Below are positions 44,909-54,069 of a stretch of DNA of 64,000 bases, piece by piece. Origin of the DNA: Gabonibacter massiliensis. Its GTDB lineage: Bacteria; Bacteroidota; Bacteroidia; Bacteroidales; Marinifilaceae. The stretch lies in the NCBI GenBank assembly GCA_001487125.1, contig LN913013.1, forward strand, positions 1,529,110 through 1,593,109, given 5' to 3'. The position numbers were made by a program, and so were the translations under genes. Positions within the stretch are counted from its first letter, which is position 1. Each line of letters opens with the position of its first letter. The notes below the pieces were generated by a model. That model searched no databases, had not been told where the DNA came from, and was given only the letters and a program-made list of their open reading frames with translations.

Positions 44909-47900
44909 CTAAAAAGTTGCACGTAAGGTGAAATTTATACTTCTTGCAAACGGGTAGCTGGTTCCCCGTTCCTGTTTCACACTGGACAAACGGAAAATAT
45001 CGTTCATTTGAAATTCTATATTCAGCGTTCTCAAATAGATTTTTCGTAACAAATCCTGATTAAAATCGTAACCGAGGGTCAGCGTACTCAACGATAATAC
45101 ATTTTCATCCTGTACAAAGCGGGAGGTAGGCAGTGTTACCGCATCTCTGTTTTTAATATCTTTTAACGGAGCTATATCTCCCGGTTTCTCCCAACGCTGA
45201 GTCAGCACTCGTTTATCCACGTTACTGTTTTCGATATCCGCATTCTCTACGCTATTCACCAAAGTTTCATTGTAGATCTGTTTACCCCAATCGTAAGCAA
45301 AAGAGACGAATAAACTCACGCCCTTATAGGTAGCATTTACTCCGAAAGAACCACTGGCATCCGGCTCCGTATCTCCCAAAACGACTTGTTGAGACGATTT
45401 CCATTTACCGCTAACCTGACCGTTTCTGTAGAGATACAACTCTTTACCGGTGGTCGGATCGATACCCAAAGAACGGACTCCGTAAATTGAGGTTAAAGAA
45501 GCTCCTTCTTCGTATTTCATCAATGGCTTGGCATATTCTTCCATTGTCTTATCCCACCACGGAACCAATTGCTGACTCACCTCCGCATCGGCATAATAAT
45601 CATCAACCTGACTATTATACTGTTTTAAAGCATCGGAAACCTTCAATATCTTGTTCTTATTATGAGTTAAATTTCCCCAAATATTCAGATACCAATCTTT
45701 ACTTTTTATAATATCAAACTGAGCCCTGATATCAAAACCCTCATTCAAAGTCTCTCCTAAATTACTTTTATAAGAAGGAAAACCAGAAGAGCCAGGTAAA
45801 GTAACATCCGTGATCAAATCCACGGTTTTATCATGATAATAATCAAAATTTAAAACTATACGATCACCCCAAAAACCTAAATCCGTACCGATATTCATCT
45901 TATTCGTCGTTTCCCACTTTAAGTCCTTATTACCCAAAGCCCGTAAACCAACTCCGAACCCGGATATATACCAACGGTCAAAAGTCTTATAAATAGTCTT
46001 TGCATTGTAAGGGGCAAAGTTGGTTTTTCCGGTTTGCCCGTAAGAACCTCTTAACTTTAAACGGGTTATTACTTCATTGTTCTTTAAAAAACTGTAATTA
46101 TGAACATTGATTCCCAAACCTCCGGACCAGAAAGGCGCCCATTTCTGATCCAATCCGAATTCGGAAGAGCCATCGAAACGGACGGAAAGATCCGCTAAAT
46201 AGATATCATTCCAAGTGTAGTTGGCTAACAAAAGAAAACCGACCAAGCGAGTTAGGTTTTCAGATTTCGAAGGTTTATTATAAACTTCCGCGGCAAAATT
46301 CGGAGAGTGATATTCTCCGGACGGAAAACCCCGATAGTGAGACGAAGTACTCTCTGTTTTGGTATTCGTTGCATTCATTACCAAAGAAGCATTTAAAGCA
46401 TGTGCATTTCCAAATACTTTTGTAAAATAAGCTCCTATCTGAGCATCCCATTTGGTTTCGTCTCCTTTGGTAATATACAAATCACCCATATACTCTGTTG
46501 AGGTTATTTTGGAAGATTTCGGATCTATAAAACGCTCATTTTTAGACATAAATTTTGTTATAGCGAACTGACCTTTCAAATGAAAATAGTCCGTAATGTA
46601 AACCTGAGCCATCAAACGTTCGATAAAAGTATCCGATTTATCGTACTGGAAATTATTTAACAAGGCTTCATATAAAGGATTATTCTTTCCGTAATTCGTA
46701 TTATCTCTTTTTTTAGAAAATTCTAATTTTTGAATAAGATTACCTTGTTTGTCATAAGGACGGTCATACGGTTGCAAATGAGCATAATCACTAAAATCAC
46801 CATAGGGAGAATCTTGGGCATCCGTATAGGTATATTCTATATAATTAACAACCTGCAACCAATTCCCAATTCGATAATCCACATGAAAACCGAGATCTAA
46901 ATTATCCCGATAAGAGTCTTTCATCACTCCATTATCGTTTTTATAACTGACATCGAGTCCATAACGCAAATCCTTGTTACCACCTTCAACAGACAAGGTG
47001 TGTTTATGTTTAAAAGCATTACGTAAAGGTAAAGCCAACCAATCCGTAGTAACACCCTCTTTTACACGTACCAAACGTTCATTATAGGCATTCATAGCCT
47101 GCATCCAGGTTCCTTGGAAAGCAATATTCGGATCAAACAAACCGGATTTCATTTCTATTTCCAATTTTTCTGCCGCATTTGCCAAATTATAATCCGTAAG
47201 ATCTGGCATTGAAACTTCTCCTGTCAAACTATAAGAAATCACCACCTCTCCCGGCTTGGGAGCAACCGTGGTAATCACCACGACTCCGTTAGCGGCCCGG
47301 GATCCGTACATGGCCGTTGCAGAAGCATCTTTTAGGATCTGTACATTCTCTATCCGCATCGGGTCCATATCGTATACCTTCTGTACGCTCACCTCGAATC
47401 CATCCATAATAAATACCGGAAGATTCGGATTGTTTTTCAACGAAGATTTGGACAACGCATCCTTATCCAAATCCTTTACCCCGATACCGGAACGTCCCCG
47501 GATATACATTTCCGGAACGGCATTCGGGTCGGAACCCCATTGATTGCTTTGTTGTATCCGGAAAGAGGGGTCGAAAGTAGACAATGCTTTTATTACATTC
47601 GTTTTAGAAACCTTCAATAACTCTTCTCTCTTGATAGAAACCGAACTACCCGTAAAACTCTCCTTTTTAATATTCGCGTACCCGGTGACCACCACCTCGT
47701 CCACCTCTTTTACCTCCTCTTTCATCGTGATGACCAACTCTTTCTCGTCGTCTTTCGGGTCCTTGCTAAGACGATGTTCCACCTTTTCCATCCCGATAAA
47801 AGTGAATACAAGGATGGTCGTGTCCTGTTTGGGAATTTCGATGGTAAATTTTCCGTCGAGATCCGTCGAAACGCCTAAAGTCGTACCTTTAATCACAACC

Positions 47901-48343
47901 GTCACGCCCGGAAGGGGTACTTTTTGAATATCGATCACTTTTCCTTTGATTACTCTTTTCTTATCCTCTTTCTTCTCCTCTTTAACAGGAGTAATGATCA
48001 CAACATCATTTTGGATTTCATAAGAAAGGGAAGTTCCTTTCAACAGCTGATTTAAAACTTCTTCCAAAGCCGCATTTTTTACATTGAGGTCTCTTTTGCC
48101 GTATTTCAGGACCTCTTCCACCTGATACAAGAAACGATAGCTCGTCTCTTTACTCATGTTCGTAATGATTTCATCGATGGTAGCGTCTTTCATATTCATG
48201 GTCAATTTCACGACCTGCTGACCGGCATTGACCTGCAGAAAAAAGACCGACATGAACAGAAGAAGAACGCAACGTTTAAAAATAAATCGCATTTTTAGCA
48301 ATCTTTGATTCTCATCAAAGACCCCGATTCCGTTTTTTTTCAT
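44909..48343 (-). CDS. SusC/RagA family TonB-linked outer membrane protein (locus A)
   Basis: The product has 1144 residues. The signal peptide begins at MRFIFKRCVLLLFMSVFFLQ (residue 17), so the true start may be there. Next come an STN domain (~45-115), a carboxypeptidase-D-like beta sandwich (KGKVIDIQKVPLPGVTVVIKGT), a TonB box-like segment (DEVVVTGY), the plug with DASATAMYGSRAANGVVVITT, and the barrel ending in SINFTLRATF. The STN domain implies control by the FecR protein encoded upstream. Over 426 bp (47648-48073) it is identical to the locus B gene, while the barrels have diverged. Confidence 0.93.
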   Translation of the reverse strand: MKKNGIGVFDENQRLLKMRFIFKRCVLLLFMSVFFLQVNAGQQVVKLTMNMKDATIDEIITNMSKETSYRFLYQVEEVLKYGKRDLNVKNAALEEVLNQLLKGTSLSYEIQNDVVIITPVKEEKKEDKKRVIKGKVIDIQKVPLPGVTVVIKGTTLGVSTDLDGKFTIEIPKQDTTILVFTFIGMEKVEHRLSKDPKDDEKELVITMKEEVKEVDEVVVTGYANIKKESFTGSSVSIKREELLKVSKTNVIKALSTFDPSFRIQQSNQWGSDPNAVPEMYIRGRSGIGVKDLDKDALSKSSLKNNPNLPVFIMDGFEVSVQKVYDMDPMRIENVQILKDASATAMYGSRAANGVVVITTVAPKPGEVVISYSLTGEVSMPDLTDYNLANAAEKLEIEMKSGLFDPNIAFQGTWMQAMNAYNERLVRVKEGVTTDWLALPLRNAFKHKHTLSVEGGNKDLRYGLDVSYKNDNGVMKDSYRDNLDLGFHVDYRIGNWLQVVNYIEYTYTDAQDSPYGDFSDYAHLQPYDRPYDKQGNLIQKLEFSKKRDNTNYGKNNPLYEALLNNFQYDKSDTFIERLMAQVYITDYFHLKGQFAITKFMSKNERFIDPKSSKITSTEYMGDLYITKGDETKWDAQIGAYFTKVFGNAHALNASLVMNATNTKTESTSSHYRGFPSGEYHSPNFAAEVYNKPSKSENLTRLVGFLLLANYTWNDIYLADLSVRFDGSSEFGLDQKWAPFWSGGLGINVHNYSFLKNNEVITRLKLRGSYGQTGKTNFAPYNAKTIYKTFDRWYISGFGVGLRALGNKDLKWETTNKMNIGTDLGFWGDRIVLNFDYYHDKTVDLITDVTLPGSSGFPSYKSNLGETLNEGFDIRAQFDIIKSKDWYLNIWGNLTHNKNKILKVSDALKQYNSQVDDYYADAEVSQQLVPWWDKTMEEYAKPLMKYEEGASLTSIYGVRSLGIDPTTGKELYLYRNGQVSGKWKSSQQVVLGDTEPDASGSFGVNATYKGVSLFVSFAYDWGKQIYNETLVNSVENADIENSNVDKRVLTQRWEKPGDIAPLKDIKNRDAVTLPTSRFVQDENVLSLSTLTLGYDFNQDLLRKIYLRTLNIEFQMNDIFRLSSVKQERGTSYPFARSINFTLRATF

Positions 48344-48403
48344 ACTTTTACATGCTTAATGATTAATGATCGATTTGTTAATCGTTATCTAAACTCAATT
48401 TTC

Positions 48404-48434
48404 AAGCAGAAGATAGGACCAGTATCTTCTGCTT
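48404..48434 (-). promoter_or_regulatory. Conserved hairpin between fecR and susC (locus A)
   Basis: A 12-bp perfect stem (AAGCAGAAGATA / TATCTTCTGCTT) with a 7-nt loop lies 60 bp before the SusC start codon. The locus B copy at 59067-59097 has the same loop and one compensatory change in the stem (G-C to A-T). Conserved pairing points to an RNA element in the transcript, perhaps setting the expression step between anti-sigma and receptor. No U tract follows on the minus strand. Confidence 0.6.
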
Positions 48435-48459
48435 TTTATTTTTTACTACTCGAATTCCA

Positions 48460-49656
48460 TTACATCCTTTTACGCACCACCACATTGTTTTTATTGACCT
48501 CGAAAGAGATCTTCGCCGATTTCTCTAACATCCGTAAAGCTTCCGAAAAATCTTCATACCGTTCCAACTCTCCGGAGAAATGATAATTTTTCACTTCCGG
48601 ATTCATGTAGAAAATACGAATATCATACCATCTGCTCAATCGGGCCATAATCGATTCCAAGGTCTCGTTTTTCATCACGAAACGTCCGTCTTTCCAAGCC
48701 GAATAGGCTTCTGCATCCACTTCTCGAGAAGAGAGCTTCCCGCTTTTTTTATTATAAACAGCTTGCTGATTCGGATGCAATTCCACGGACTGATTACCTA
48801 AAACGACCCGAACCGCTCCCTGATTCAAAGTCGCCTCGACATCCTCCTCATCAACATAAGCCTGTACGTTAAATTCCGTTCCCAAAACTTCTACCTGCAA
48901 CTTATTCGGCGTGTTGACAACAAATGGATGACTTTTATCTTTCGCTACCACAAAAAAAGCTTCTCCCTTCAAAAATACCTCCCGCTTCCCCTCGCCGAAC
49001 AACTCCGGAAAACGTATTTCTGAATCAGAGTTCAAATAAACCCTCGATCCGTCGGACAAAGTCAGATTATATTCCCCTCCCCGGGGAATACGGATCGTAG
49101 AATAACGAATCTCCCGCACTACCGTATCTTGTCCTCCTCCCTGTAAAGCCACACTCTTTCCGGTATTTAAGGCCACGACACCGTTATTTAAAACGATCTG
49201 CTGGACATTACTATCCTGCAATTCGATCTGCTCTCCTCCGGACGTAATCAAAATCGCCTTGGATGTTCCTACCTGAATACCGGTAAATTCGACAGGCGGT
49301 AAGATCTCTTCCCGTTGTTGGAAAAACCACAAGCCGACACCGACCAACAAAGCAATCGAAGCGGCGATCCCGATCCCCCAACCTAATTTCCGGTTTTTCT
49401 TTTTAAAAGGAGATAACTGTTGCTCGAGCGCTCTCCACTCCTTTTCAATATCCAATCCCTCCACGTACTTATCCCGCTCCGCTTTGTTATCCGAATCCAT
49501 AATCCGGTCATACAATCTCCGATTGTCCGGGTCAGCAGCCAACCAACGCTCCAATCTCTCCTCCTCCCCGGAGGAAAGTCCGTGAACAAATTGCTTGGCT
49601 ATCAAACGGGATATTTTATAATCTTTAGGTTCTAACATAAAACTTCTCTCCTTCAT
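48460..49656 (-). CDS. FecR family anti-sigma factor
   Basis: The product has 398 residues. A cytoplasmic N-terminal region (~1-90, HGLSSGEEERLERWLAADPDNRRLYDRI) is followed by one membrane helix (GWGIGIAASIALLVGVGLWFF), the FecR domain (RGGEYNLTLSDGSRVYLNSDSEIRFPE, GEAFFVVAKDKSHPFVV) and the C-terminal DUF4974 domain (FVMKNETLESIMARLSRWYDIRIFY). It would hold an ECF sigma factor until the SusC STN domain signals ligand. No ECF sigma gene lies upstream, where it normally would; that space holds a mobile-looking segment. MLEPKDYKIS is an alternative start. Confidence 0.9.
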   Translation of the reverse strand: MKERSFMLEPKDYKISRLIAKQFVHGLSSGEEERLERWLAADPDNRRLYDRIMDSDNKAERDKYVEGLDIEKEWRALEQQLSPFKKKNRKLGWGIGIAASIALLVGVGLWFFQQREEILPPVEFTGIQVGTSKAILITSGGEQIELQDSNVQQIVLNNGVVALNTGKSVALQGGGQDTVVREIRYSTIRIPRGGEYNLTLSDGSRVYLNSDSEIRFPELFGEGKREVFLKGEAFFVVAKDKSHPFVVNTPNKLQVEVLGTEFNVQAYVDEEDVEATLNQGAVRVVLGNQSVELHPNQQAVYNKKSGKLSSREVDAEAYSAWKDGRFVMKNETLESIMARLSRWYDIRIFYMNPEVKNYHFSGELERYEDFSEALRMLEKSAKISFEVNKNNVVVRKRM

Positions 49657-49657
49657 T

Positions 49658-49971
49658 TACAGAACGACTAAGAAACTCAAAAGGATGACTCGCTCTCTCT
49701 ATTATTTTCATTTTTAACATTTCAATAGCACTTGGGGACGGGGTAAAAGTGCTATATCGACTGTTTTCAAAAAACAACATAGAAGCAATATTTATCTAAT
49801 TTAGCTTAGACGGAGCGATGGCAAACAAATTCAAAGTATCTCTATTGGTAAACCTTCGAGATATGTTTTATACCTTGGCGCAAAACGAGAAACGATACGG
49901 AATATTCCCCGACCGCAATATTCGCATAAACAATATTTGTGATATATCTATGTACGAAGACCATGAATTCA
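49658..49971. repeat. Direct repeat (copy 1) of ~314 bp
   Basis: This segment is nearly identical to 59594-59907 (offset 9936 bp), with only scattered differences (for example TCTAATTT versus TCTTATTT). It covers the upstream flank of fecR, the 31-bp inverted-repeat element and the first 51 codons of the GNAT gene. Identity stops abruptly after GAATTCA at 49971, marking a recombination or insertion junction. Confidence 0.9.
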
Positions 49972-50024
49972 GAGGCTGTTATCGGATTTTGCGCTCAAAC
50001 GGTTCAATGTTGCCAAGCCTTTAA
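49818..50024 (+). pseudogene. Truncated 5' copy of the GNAT acetyltransferase gene
   Basis: The first 51 codons (MANKFKVSLLVNLRDMFY to MYEDHEF) equal those of the intact gene at 59754. After 49971 the sequence switches to unrelated DNA, running on only to a stop at 50022-50024. The acetyltransferase domain is absent. Its 3' end overlaps the end of the convergent Fic gene. Confidence 0.8.
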
Positions 50025-51099
50025 CCGTTAGCAAATATTTCTGCCGTGGATGTCGTGGCTTATCTGGATAGAGCATACAAACAAATTCCTCTTTGATGGC
50101 AGGATTAAGTGAGTATTCCATAAAGTTTTCACGATTTTTTAATCCTATAGCCAGCATCAGTTCTTTTACAGACAGGCGATTGCCGGAAAGAGCCTTAATC
50201 AGGCGAATGATATTTTCATTGTCCGTATGCCATGCATCTTCGGTACTTGTCGGGGTACTTGTCGGGGAGAGTGCAATTGCGTTCTCCAGAGTATCAACGA
50301 CCAAATATCGGTTCTTCAACTCATTGTTTTCACCCATTAACAAATTGCGGAAAAAACGTTCCAGATATTCGGATTCCCGTTTTACACCTTTCTGAATATT
50401 TTGGTAGTTAGCTCTTACCAATGCATTACGGAAATACCAAGAATGATTGGCAAAAAGGTTATTTTCCACATCAAATCCCATGGAACGTAAATACTGAATG
50501 GTAAATACAGCAGTTGTACGTGTATTGCCCTCTCCAAACGGATGTATCTGCCATAAGCCTGATACGAAATTGGTTATATGTCTAACTATTTGGCTGATGT
50601 TTAATCCTGTATAGTCAAAGGCTCTTTCTTGTTCAAAGTCATATTCAATAGCCCTTCGAATGTCGGGAGCAGATACGTACAATATAGTATCTCCACGAAG
50701 TACCCATTCCTTTTTCGTTATATTATAATTGCGAATTTGTCCTGCAAATTCGAACACATCGTCGAATATGCGCCGATGTACAGCAGTTAGTCCGGCTATG
50801 TTAAAAGCAAAAGATCGTTCATTAAGTAACTTAGTTATGTTGGTAGAAACCTTATCCGCTTCTTCTGTTCCATTATCCTTTTCAGTTTGAATATCTTTTG
50901 ACTCATAGTAACTCTTGATAAGTTCCTGCACTTCATCAATAGTTATATCCCCCTCGATGTGTCTACGAGCCGTATTAATAAGATATTCAGAGGGCTTTAA
51001 GCCATCTACTGCCTGTAAACCAATAGCTGTCTGCCACGCATAGCCTTTTTCTCGTTTCTGCGGTTCACTCTGACGGATATATTCGTCGAAATTAGTCAT
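49969..51099 (-). CDS. Fic family protein (AMP-transferase type)
   Basis: From the Met at 51099 the product has 376 residues; the open frame reaches 51192. The Fic core carries HPFGEGNTRTTAVF, a full HPFx(D/E)GNxRxxxxF motif with catalytic His, followed by a winged-helix-like C-terminus (NRLSVKELMLAIGLKNRENFM). The N-terminal block (YIRQSEPQKREKGYAWQTAIGLQAVDGLKPSEYLI) is the one usual in Bacteroidota Fic proteins. Such enzymes AMPylate target proteins. I see no adjacent antitoxin gene and no clear S/TxxxE(G/N) inhibitory helix. It lies inside the inverted-repeat segment, and its last codons abut the repeat junction. Confidence 0.85.
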   Translation of the reverse strand: MTNFDEYIRQSEPQKREKGYAWQTAIGLQAVDGLKPSEYLINTARRHIEGDITIDEVQELIKSYYESKDIQTEKDNGTEEADKVSTNITKLLNERSFAFNIAGLTAVHRRIFDDVFEFAGQIRNYNITKKEWVLRGDTILYVSAPDIRRAIEYDFEQERAFDYTGLNISQIVRHITNFVSGLWQIHPFGEGNTRTTAVFTIQYLRSMGFDVENNLFANHSWYFRNALVRANYQNIQKGVKRESEYLERFFRNLLMGENNELKNRYLVVDTLENAIALSPTSTPTSTEDAWHTDNENIIRLIKALSGNRLSVKELMLAIGLKNRENFMEYSLNPAIKEEFVCMLYPDKPRHPRQKYLLTVKGLATLNRLSAKSDNSL

Positions 51100-51192
51100 A
51101 TCAATTTGTCTATATAGTTCTATTGATCGCTGATCTTTTGTTGTGGAGGATTCCGAGGAAGCAATTCGCAAAACAGCTTGATCGATACACAA

Positions 51193-51619
51193 TTTTTATG
51201 TTCAAAAAACGTATCGAGTAATGTTTTGTCCGAATTTCCACGAGAATATCCTATGATAAGCACTCACAATAAACGTCCGGCAAATTTTATTGCTTATAAA
51301 TGCGTATTGAGTACTTTTCGGATCACCATCGATTAGAAATGCCGTTCCCGTTTTACCCATGATTTAAATCCGATGCAGAAAATATAAAGTCCTCTGAAAA
51401 CGTCCCAATCTGATGTTTTATCTGTTCTGCTATTTTCATATTTTATCTTGTATGCAGATGTAAAGATACAAAAAACATCCCGTTATTTATGTAAAAAACG
51501 GGACGTTTATTCTACCACCTTATCCTTTTCCGTTCTTCGTCCATATATTCATCTGTCTATTTTAATGCTTTTATGATGCGCTCCTTCTGCATTCGTTATC
51601 GACCAATACGAAGTCGTAA
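51193..51619. other. Degraded sequence between the Fic gene and the right inverted repeat
   Basis: Short minus-strand frames can be read: one starting MKIAEQIKHQIGTFSEDF that stops after 28 codons, and one of about 52 codons containing FLIDGDPKSTQYAF. They look like pieces of one broken gene, perhaps an accessory or antitoxin-like gene once upstream of fic, but I cannot name it. Confidence 0.35.
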
Positions 51620-51650
51620 ATAGCACTTTTACCCCGTCCCCAAGTGCTAT
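51620..51650 (-). repeat. Right terminal inverted repeat (31 bp)
   Basis: This is the exact reverse complement of 49725-49755. The motif itself has 9-bp self-complementary arms, so each end can also fold as a hairpin. TTAACATTTCA follows. Confidence 0.8.
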
Positions 51651-51766
51651 TTAACATTTCACCCACGATCTCAAGATTACAAAAGCGCCGGAAAACCGAC
51701 AAGAATAAATTCATAATCTTTTCATACATTTTGCGATGAACGACTTATTATCCACGCGTGACAAAA

Positions 51767-51800
51767 AATAGTCGGAAGGAGAAAACTCCTTCCGACTATT
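51767..51800 (-). terminator. Terminator of the second Sus-like operon
   Basis: A 15-bp perfect stem (AATAGTCGGAAGGAG / CTCCTTCCGACTATT) with an AAAA loop on the plus strand is followed on the minus strand by TTTTTTGTC. It lies just after the PKD-like gene. Confidence 0.85.
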
Positions 51801-51825
51801 TATCGAAACACTAAAACAGCATATT

Positions 51826-53337
51826 CTATAAATCACCCTTATACAGTAAATCTACCGGCATTCCTTCTACCCTCCACTCCGTATTCGCGGTAACTTTAGG
51901 AGAATTCAAATTTAGCCGGTCAAATTCGAACAGATGGAATTGTCCATCAGCCGTAACGACTCCCACCAAAGGACCCGGTTTCGGTTTCCAATCTTCCCAA
52001 CAGTCGATCGCCATAATTTTTTTACCTTTAAAATCATAGTAAAGTCCGGTCTCCCCCGTTAACGGTCTATGCCAATATAATTTATCCTGTGCATCTCCCC
52101 CGTTAAAGAAAATATATTCATTATACTTTTTAAAACCTCCGGTACAAGACAAGTTCGTTATTCCCAAGGGACGTAAAGAGGAACGGGAAACCGTCACAAT
52201 AGCTTTTCTGTTTTCTTTCTTTATCGAAAAGTCATGAATATAATACACCCCATTTCTATTAAAAACCGTTGTTACAACAGTCCCTTTATCACCTTCTTGA
52301 GATATGGCGGCAACCATTTCCCCCTCTAAATTGACAAAATCCTCTGCAAACTCTTTGTTGTCATATTGAAATACCAACGAACGCCCGGAGGTACTTTCCG
52401 AATACGAATCTTCTTCGATAGCTAAATAATTTCCATCTTCAGAGAATAATAAAAAGAAACGGTACGTGAATATATTTATCGGGATTAATTTTTGTATTTT
52501 CCGTCCCGCCAAATAAGGCTCCTTGATAAAGAATGCAGTGAAATGCTCATAGTTATCTTCATTCTTTCTTGAATACAGGTACCCGTCGTTAGACAAAACA
52601 TAACTGTTCCACGGATAAAATCCGGCTTCTTTCATTTCAAAATTTACAGGCAGATCCCGATCTAAAAACTCATCCTGCAAATACATCACACGCTCCATGG
52701 TTACGTTATCCAGCTCGACAGAGCCTTTTCCCCCATTTTGCATAACCAATAATTGACCTTGAAAATCATCTTGTGCCTTATATTGATGCAATTTCACGGG
52801 ATTCCCATCTAACGAACTACCTGTTAATGTTTTATAAACATCACGCTCTATGGACTTTACGATCATCGTATCGTTTTTCCCTTCCCAATACCCGCTTTTT
52901 TCTTCTGTTCGTAATAATGTCAATTCCGAAACCCCATTATTTTCAGCCAAAATCAACCACCCCTTTTTATACCGGGATTGCACTTTTATAGAAAAACGAT
53001 TATAAAATTTTCTCCCGACCCTTTTATCGTAGACAATAAAAGCACACGCCTTGGTACCTATCTCTTCCGGAATATACTCCAATACAGAGTCCGTGGATAC
53101 CAACTCCCCATCAATTTTCCATTCATACCCCAACTGTATGTCCACGCTATCCAATGAAAACTTCAGTTTCGGCTTCTTTACAATCACCTTATCACCGACA
53201 TCCGCCGTTTCGTCCGCAATTCTTTTATCCCAACTAATCTCATTTAGTTTGATATAGTCATAATTTCCTTTGTCGTCAAAACAACTTAAAGACAACAAAC
53301 CGATTACAAACAACACTATAAAATTGATTTTTTTCAT
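51826..53337 (-). CDS. PKD-like family lipoprotein (locus B)
   Basis: The product has 503 residues with lipobox SLSC at residue ~19 and the same family opening, FDDKGNYDYIKLNEISWD. The PKD-like part reads VDIQLGYEWKIDGELVSTDSVLEYIPEEIGTKACAFIVYD. It is 47 residues shorter than the locus A paralogue and well diverged, suggesting a different ligand. It ends at the strong terminator at 51767. Confidence 0.8.
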   Translation of the reverse strand: MKKINFIVLFVIGLLSLSCFDDKGNYDYIKLNEISWDKRIADETADVGDKVIVKKPKLKFSLDSVDIQLGYEWKIDGELVSTDSVLEYIPEEIGTKACAFIVYDKRVGRKFYNRFSIKVQSRYKKGWLILAENNGVSELTLLRTEEKSGYWEGKNDTMIVKSIERDVYKTLTGSSLDGNPVKLHQYKAQDDFQGQLLVMQNGGKGSVELDNVTMERVMYLQDEFLDRDLPVNFEMKEAGFYPWNSYVLSNDGYLYSRKNEDNYEHFTAFFIKEPYLAGRKIQKLIPINIFTYRFFLLFSEDGNYLAIEEDSYSESTSGRSLVFQYDNKEFAEDFVNLEGEMVAAISQEGDKGTVVTTVFNRNGVYYIHDFSIKKENRKAIVTVSRSSLRPLGITNLSCTGGFKKYNEYIFFNGGDAQDKLYWHRPLTGETGLYYDFKGKKIMAIDCWEDWKPKPGPLVGVVTADGQFHLFEFDRLNLNSPKVTANTEWRVEGMPVDLLYKGDL

Positions 53338-53349
53338 AACTTCATTATT

Positions 53350-54057
53350 TTAAAGTCCGGTCATTACGGTCACCGTCATTTTTTCATTATTCTCTTCATC
53401 CATTACAGGTCTTCCCGCTTTTTCTTCCTCCTTTAAATACTTTTTAAAACGAAGTGCTAAAAGACGTTTCTGACTTGAATTTTTTTCACTTAAATCAGAA
53501 ACACCTGTCACTTCCATAAAAAGCCGGTATTTTTTTTCCGAATATTTCCCTAAAAAAGCAATTTCCACTCGCCCACCTTCTTCCCACCAATCCGGTCTGG
53601 AAGGTTTATCCATCAACCAGATTCTGGCCATACGTTTAACCTTTGGACCTAATAAATAATCCTTACCCGCGTCAATTTGCAGCGTTAACCGATAGGATTG
53701 TGTTTTCAATTCCGGTGCATTATTAAACACGATATAAGCCGTATCTTTTGTCTGTCCCGCACGAAACGTAAAAGATTGAGGAATATCATATAATTTAGGA
53801 TCTGCATCCGTCCCCTTACCGTAAGCTGAAACAGTATAGATAATATCCTGTTTTGGCACGAGACCGGAAACACTCATTTCAAACGGAAGTTTCACCTGAT
53901 CTCCCGCGTGAAAGAAAAACGAAAGCATAATACTGTCGCTCTCTATACTCTTAGAGAAATAAATATAGGACTCATCCTCATTGTATTCAGTTAATTTTTC
54001 ATAGCTACATGAAAAAAAACAAGCAAATACACAAAATAAAACGATATACATTTTCAT
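53350..54057 (-). CDS. DUF4843 domain lipoprotein (locus B)
   Basis: The product has 235 residues with lipobox CFFSC. The DUF4843 pattern is seen in ESYIYFSKSIESDSIMLSFFF, LPFEMSVSGL, LYDIPQSFTFRAGQTKDTAYIVFNNAPEL and RPDWWEEGG. It follows SusD by 12 bp. It is the paralogue of the gene at 42603. Confidence 0.83.
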   Translation of the reverse strand: MKMYIVLFCVFACFFSCSYEKLTEYNEDESYIYFSKSIESDSIMLSFFFHAGDQVKLPFEMSVSGLVPKQDIIYTVSAYGKGTDADPKLYDIPQSFTFRAGQTKDTAYIVFNNAPELKTQSYRLTLQIDAGKDYLLGPKVKRMARIWLMDKPSRPDWWEEGGRVEIAFLGKYSEKKYRLFMEVTGVSDLSEKNSSQKRLLALRFKKYLKEEEKAGRPVMDEENNEKMTVTVMTGL

Positions 54058-54069
54058 AATCTCAAATTC

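Larger units (their letters stand above)
49725..51650. mobile_element. 1.9-kb segment with 31-bp terminal inverted repeats carrying a Fic gene
   Basis: The 31 bp at 49725-49755 (ATAGCACTT, GGGGACGGGG, AAGTGCTAT) reappear as a perfect reverse complement at 51620-51650. The 11 bp TTAACATTTCA stand directly outside both ends in the same orientation (49714-49724 and 51651-51661), as target duplications do. Inside are a truncated GNAT 5' end, a Fic gene and degraded frames. No transposase is present, so it would be a non-autonomous or decayed element. The left terminus also occurs at 59661-59691. Confidence 0.55.

Noticed and set aside
49657-51825. Hidden ECF sigma factor gene upstream of fecR
   Set aside because: All minus-strand frames were considered; only the Fic gene and broken frames are present, and none shows sigma region 2 or 4 patterns.
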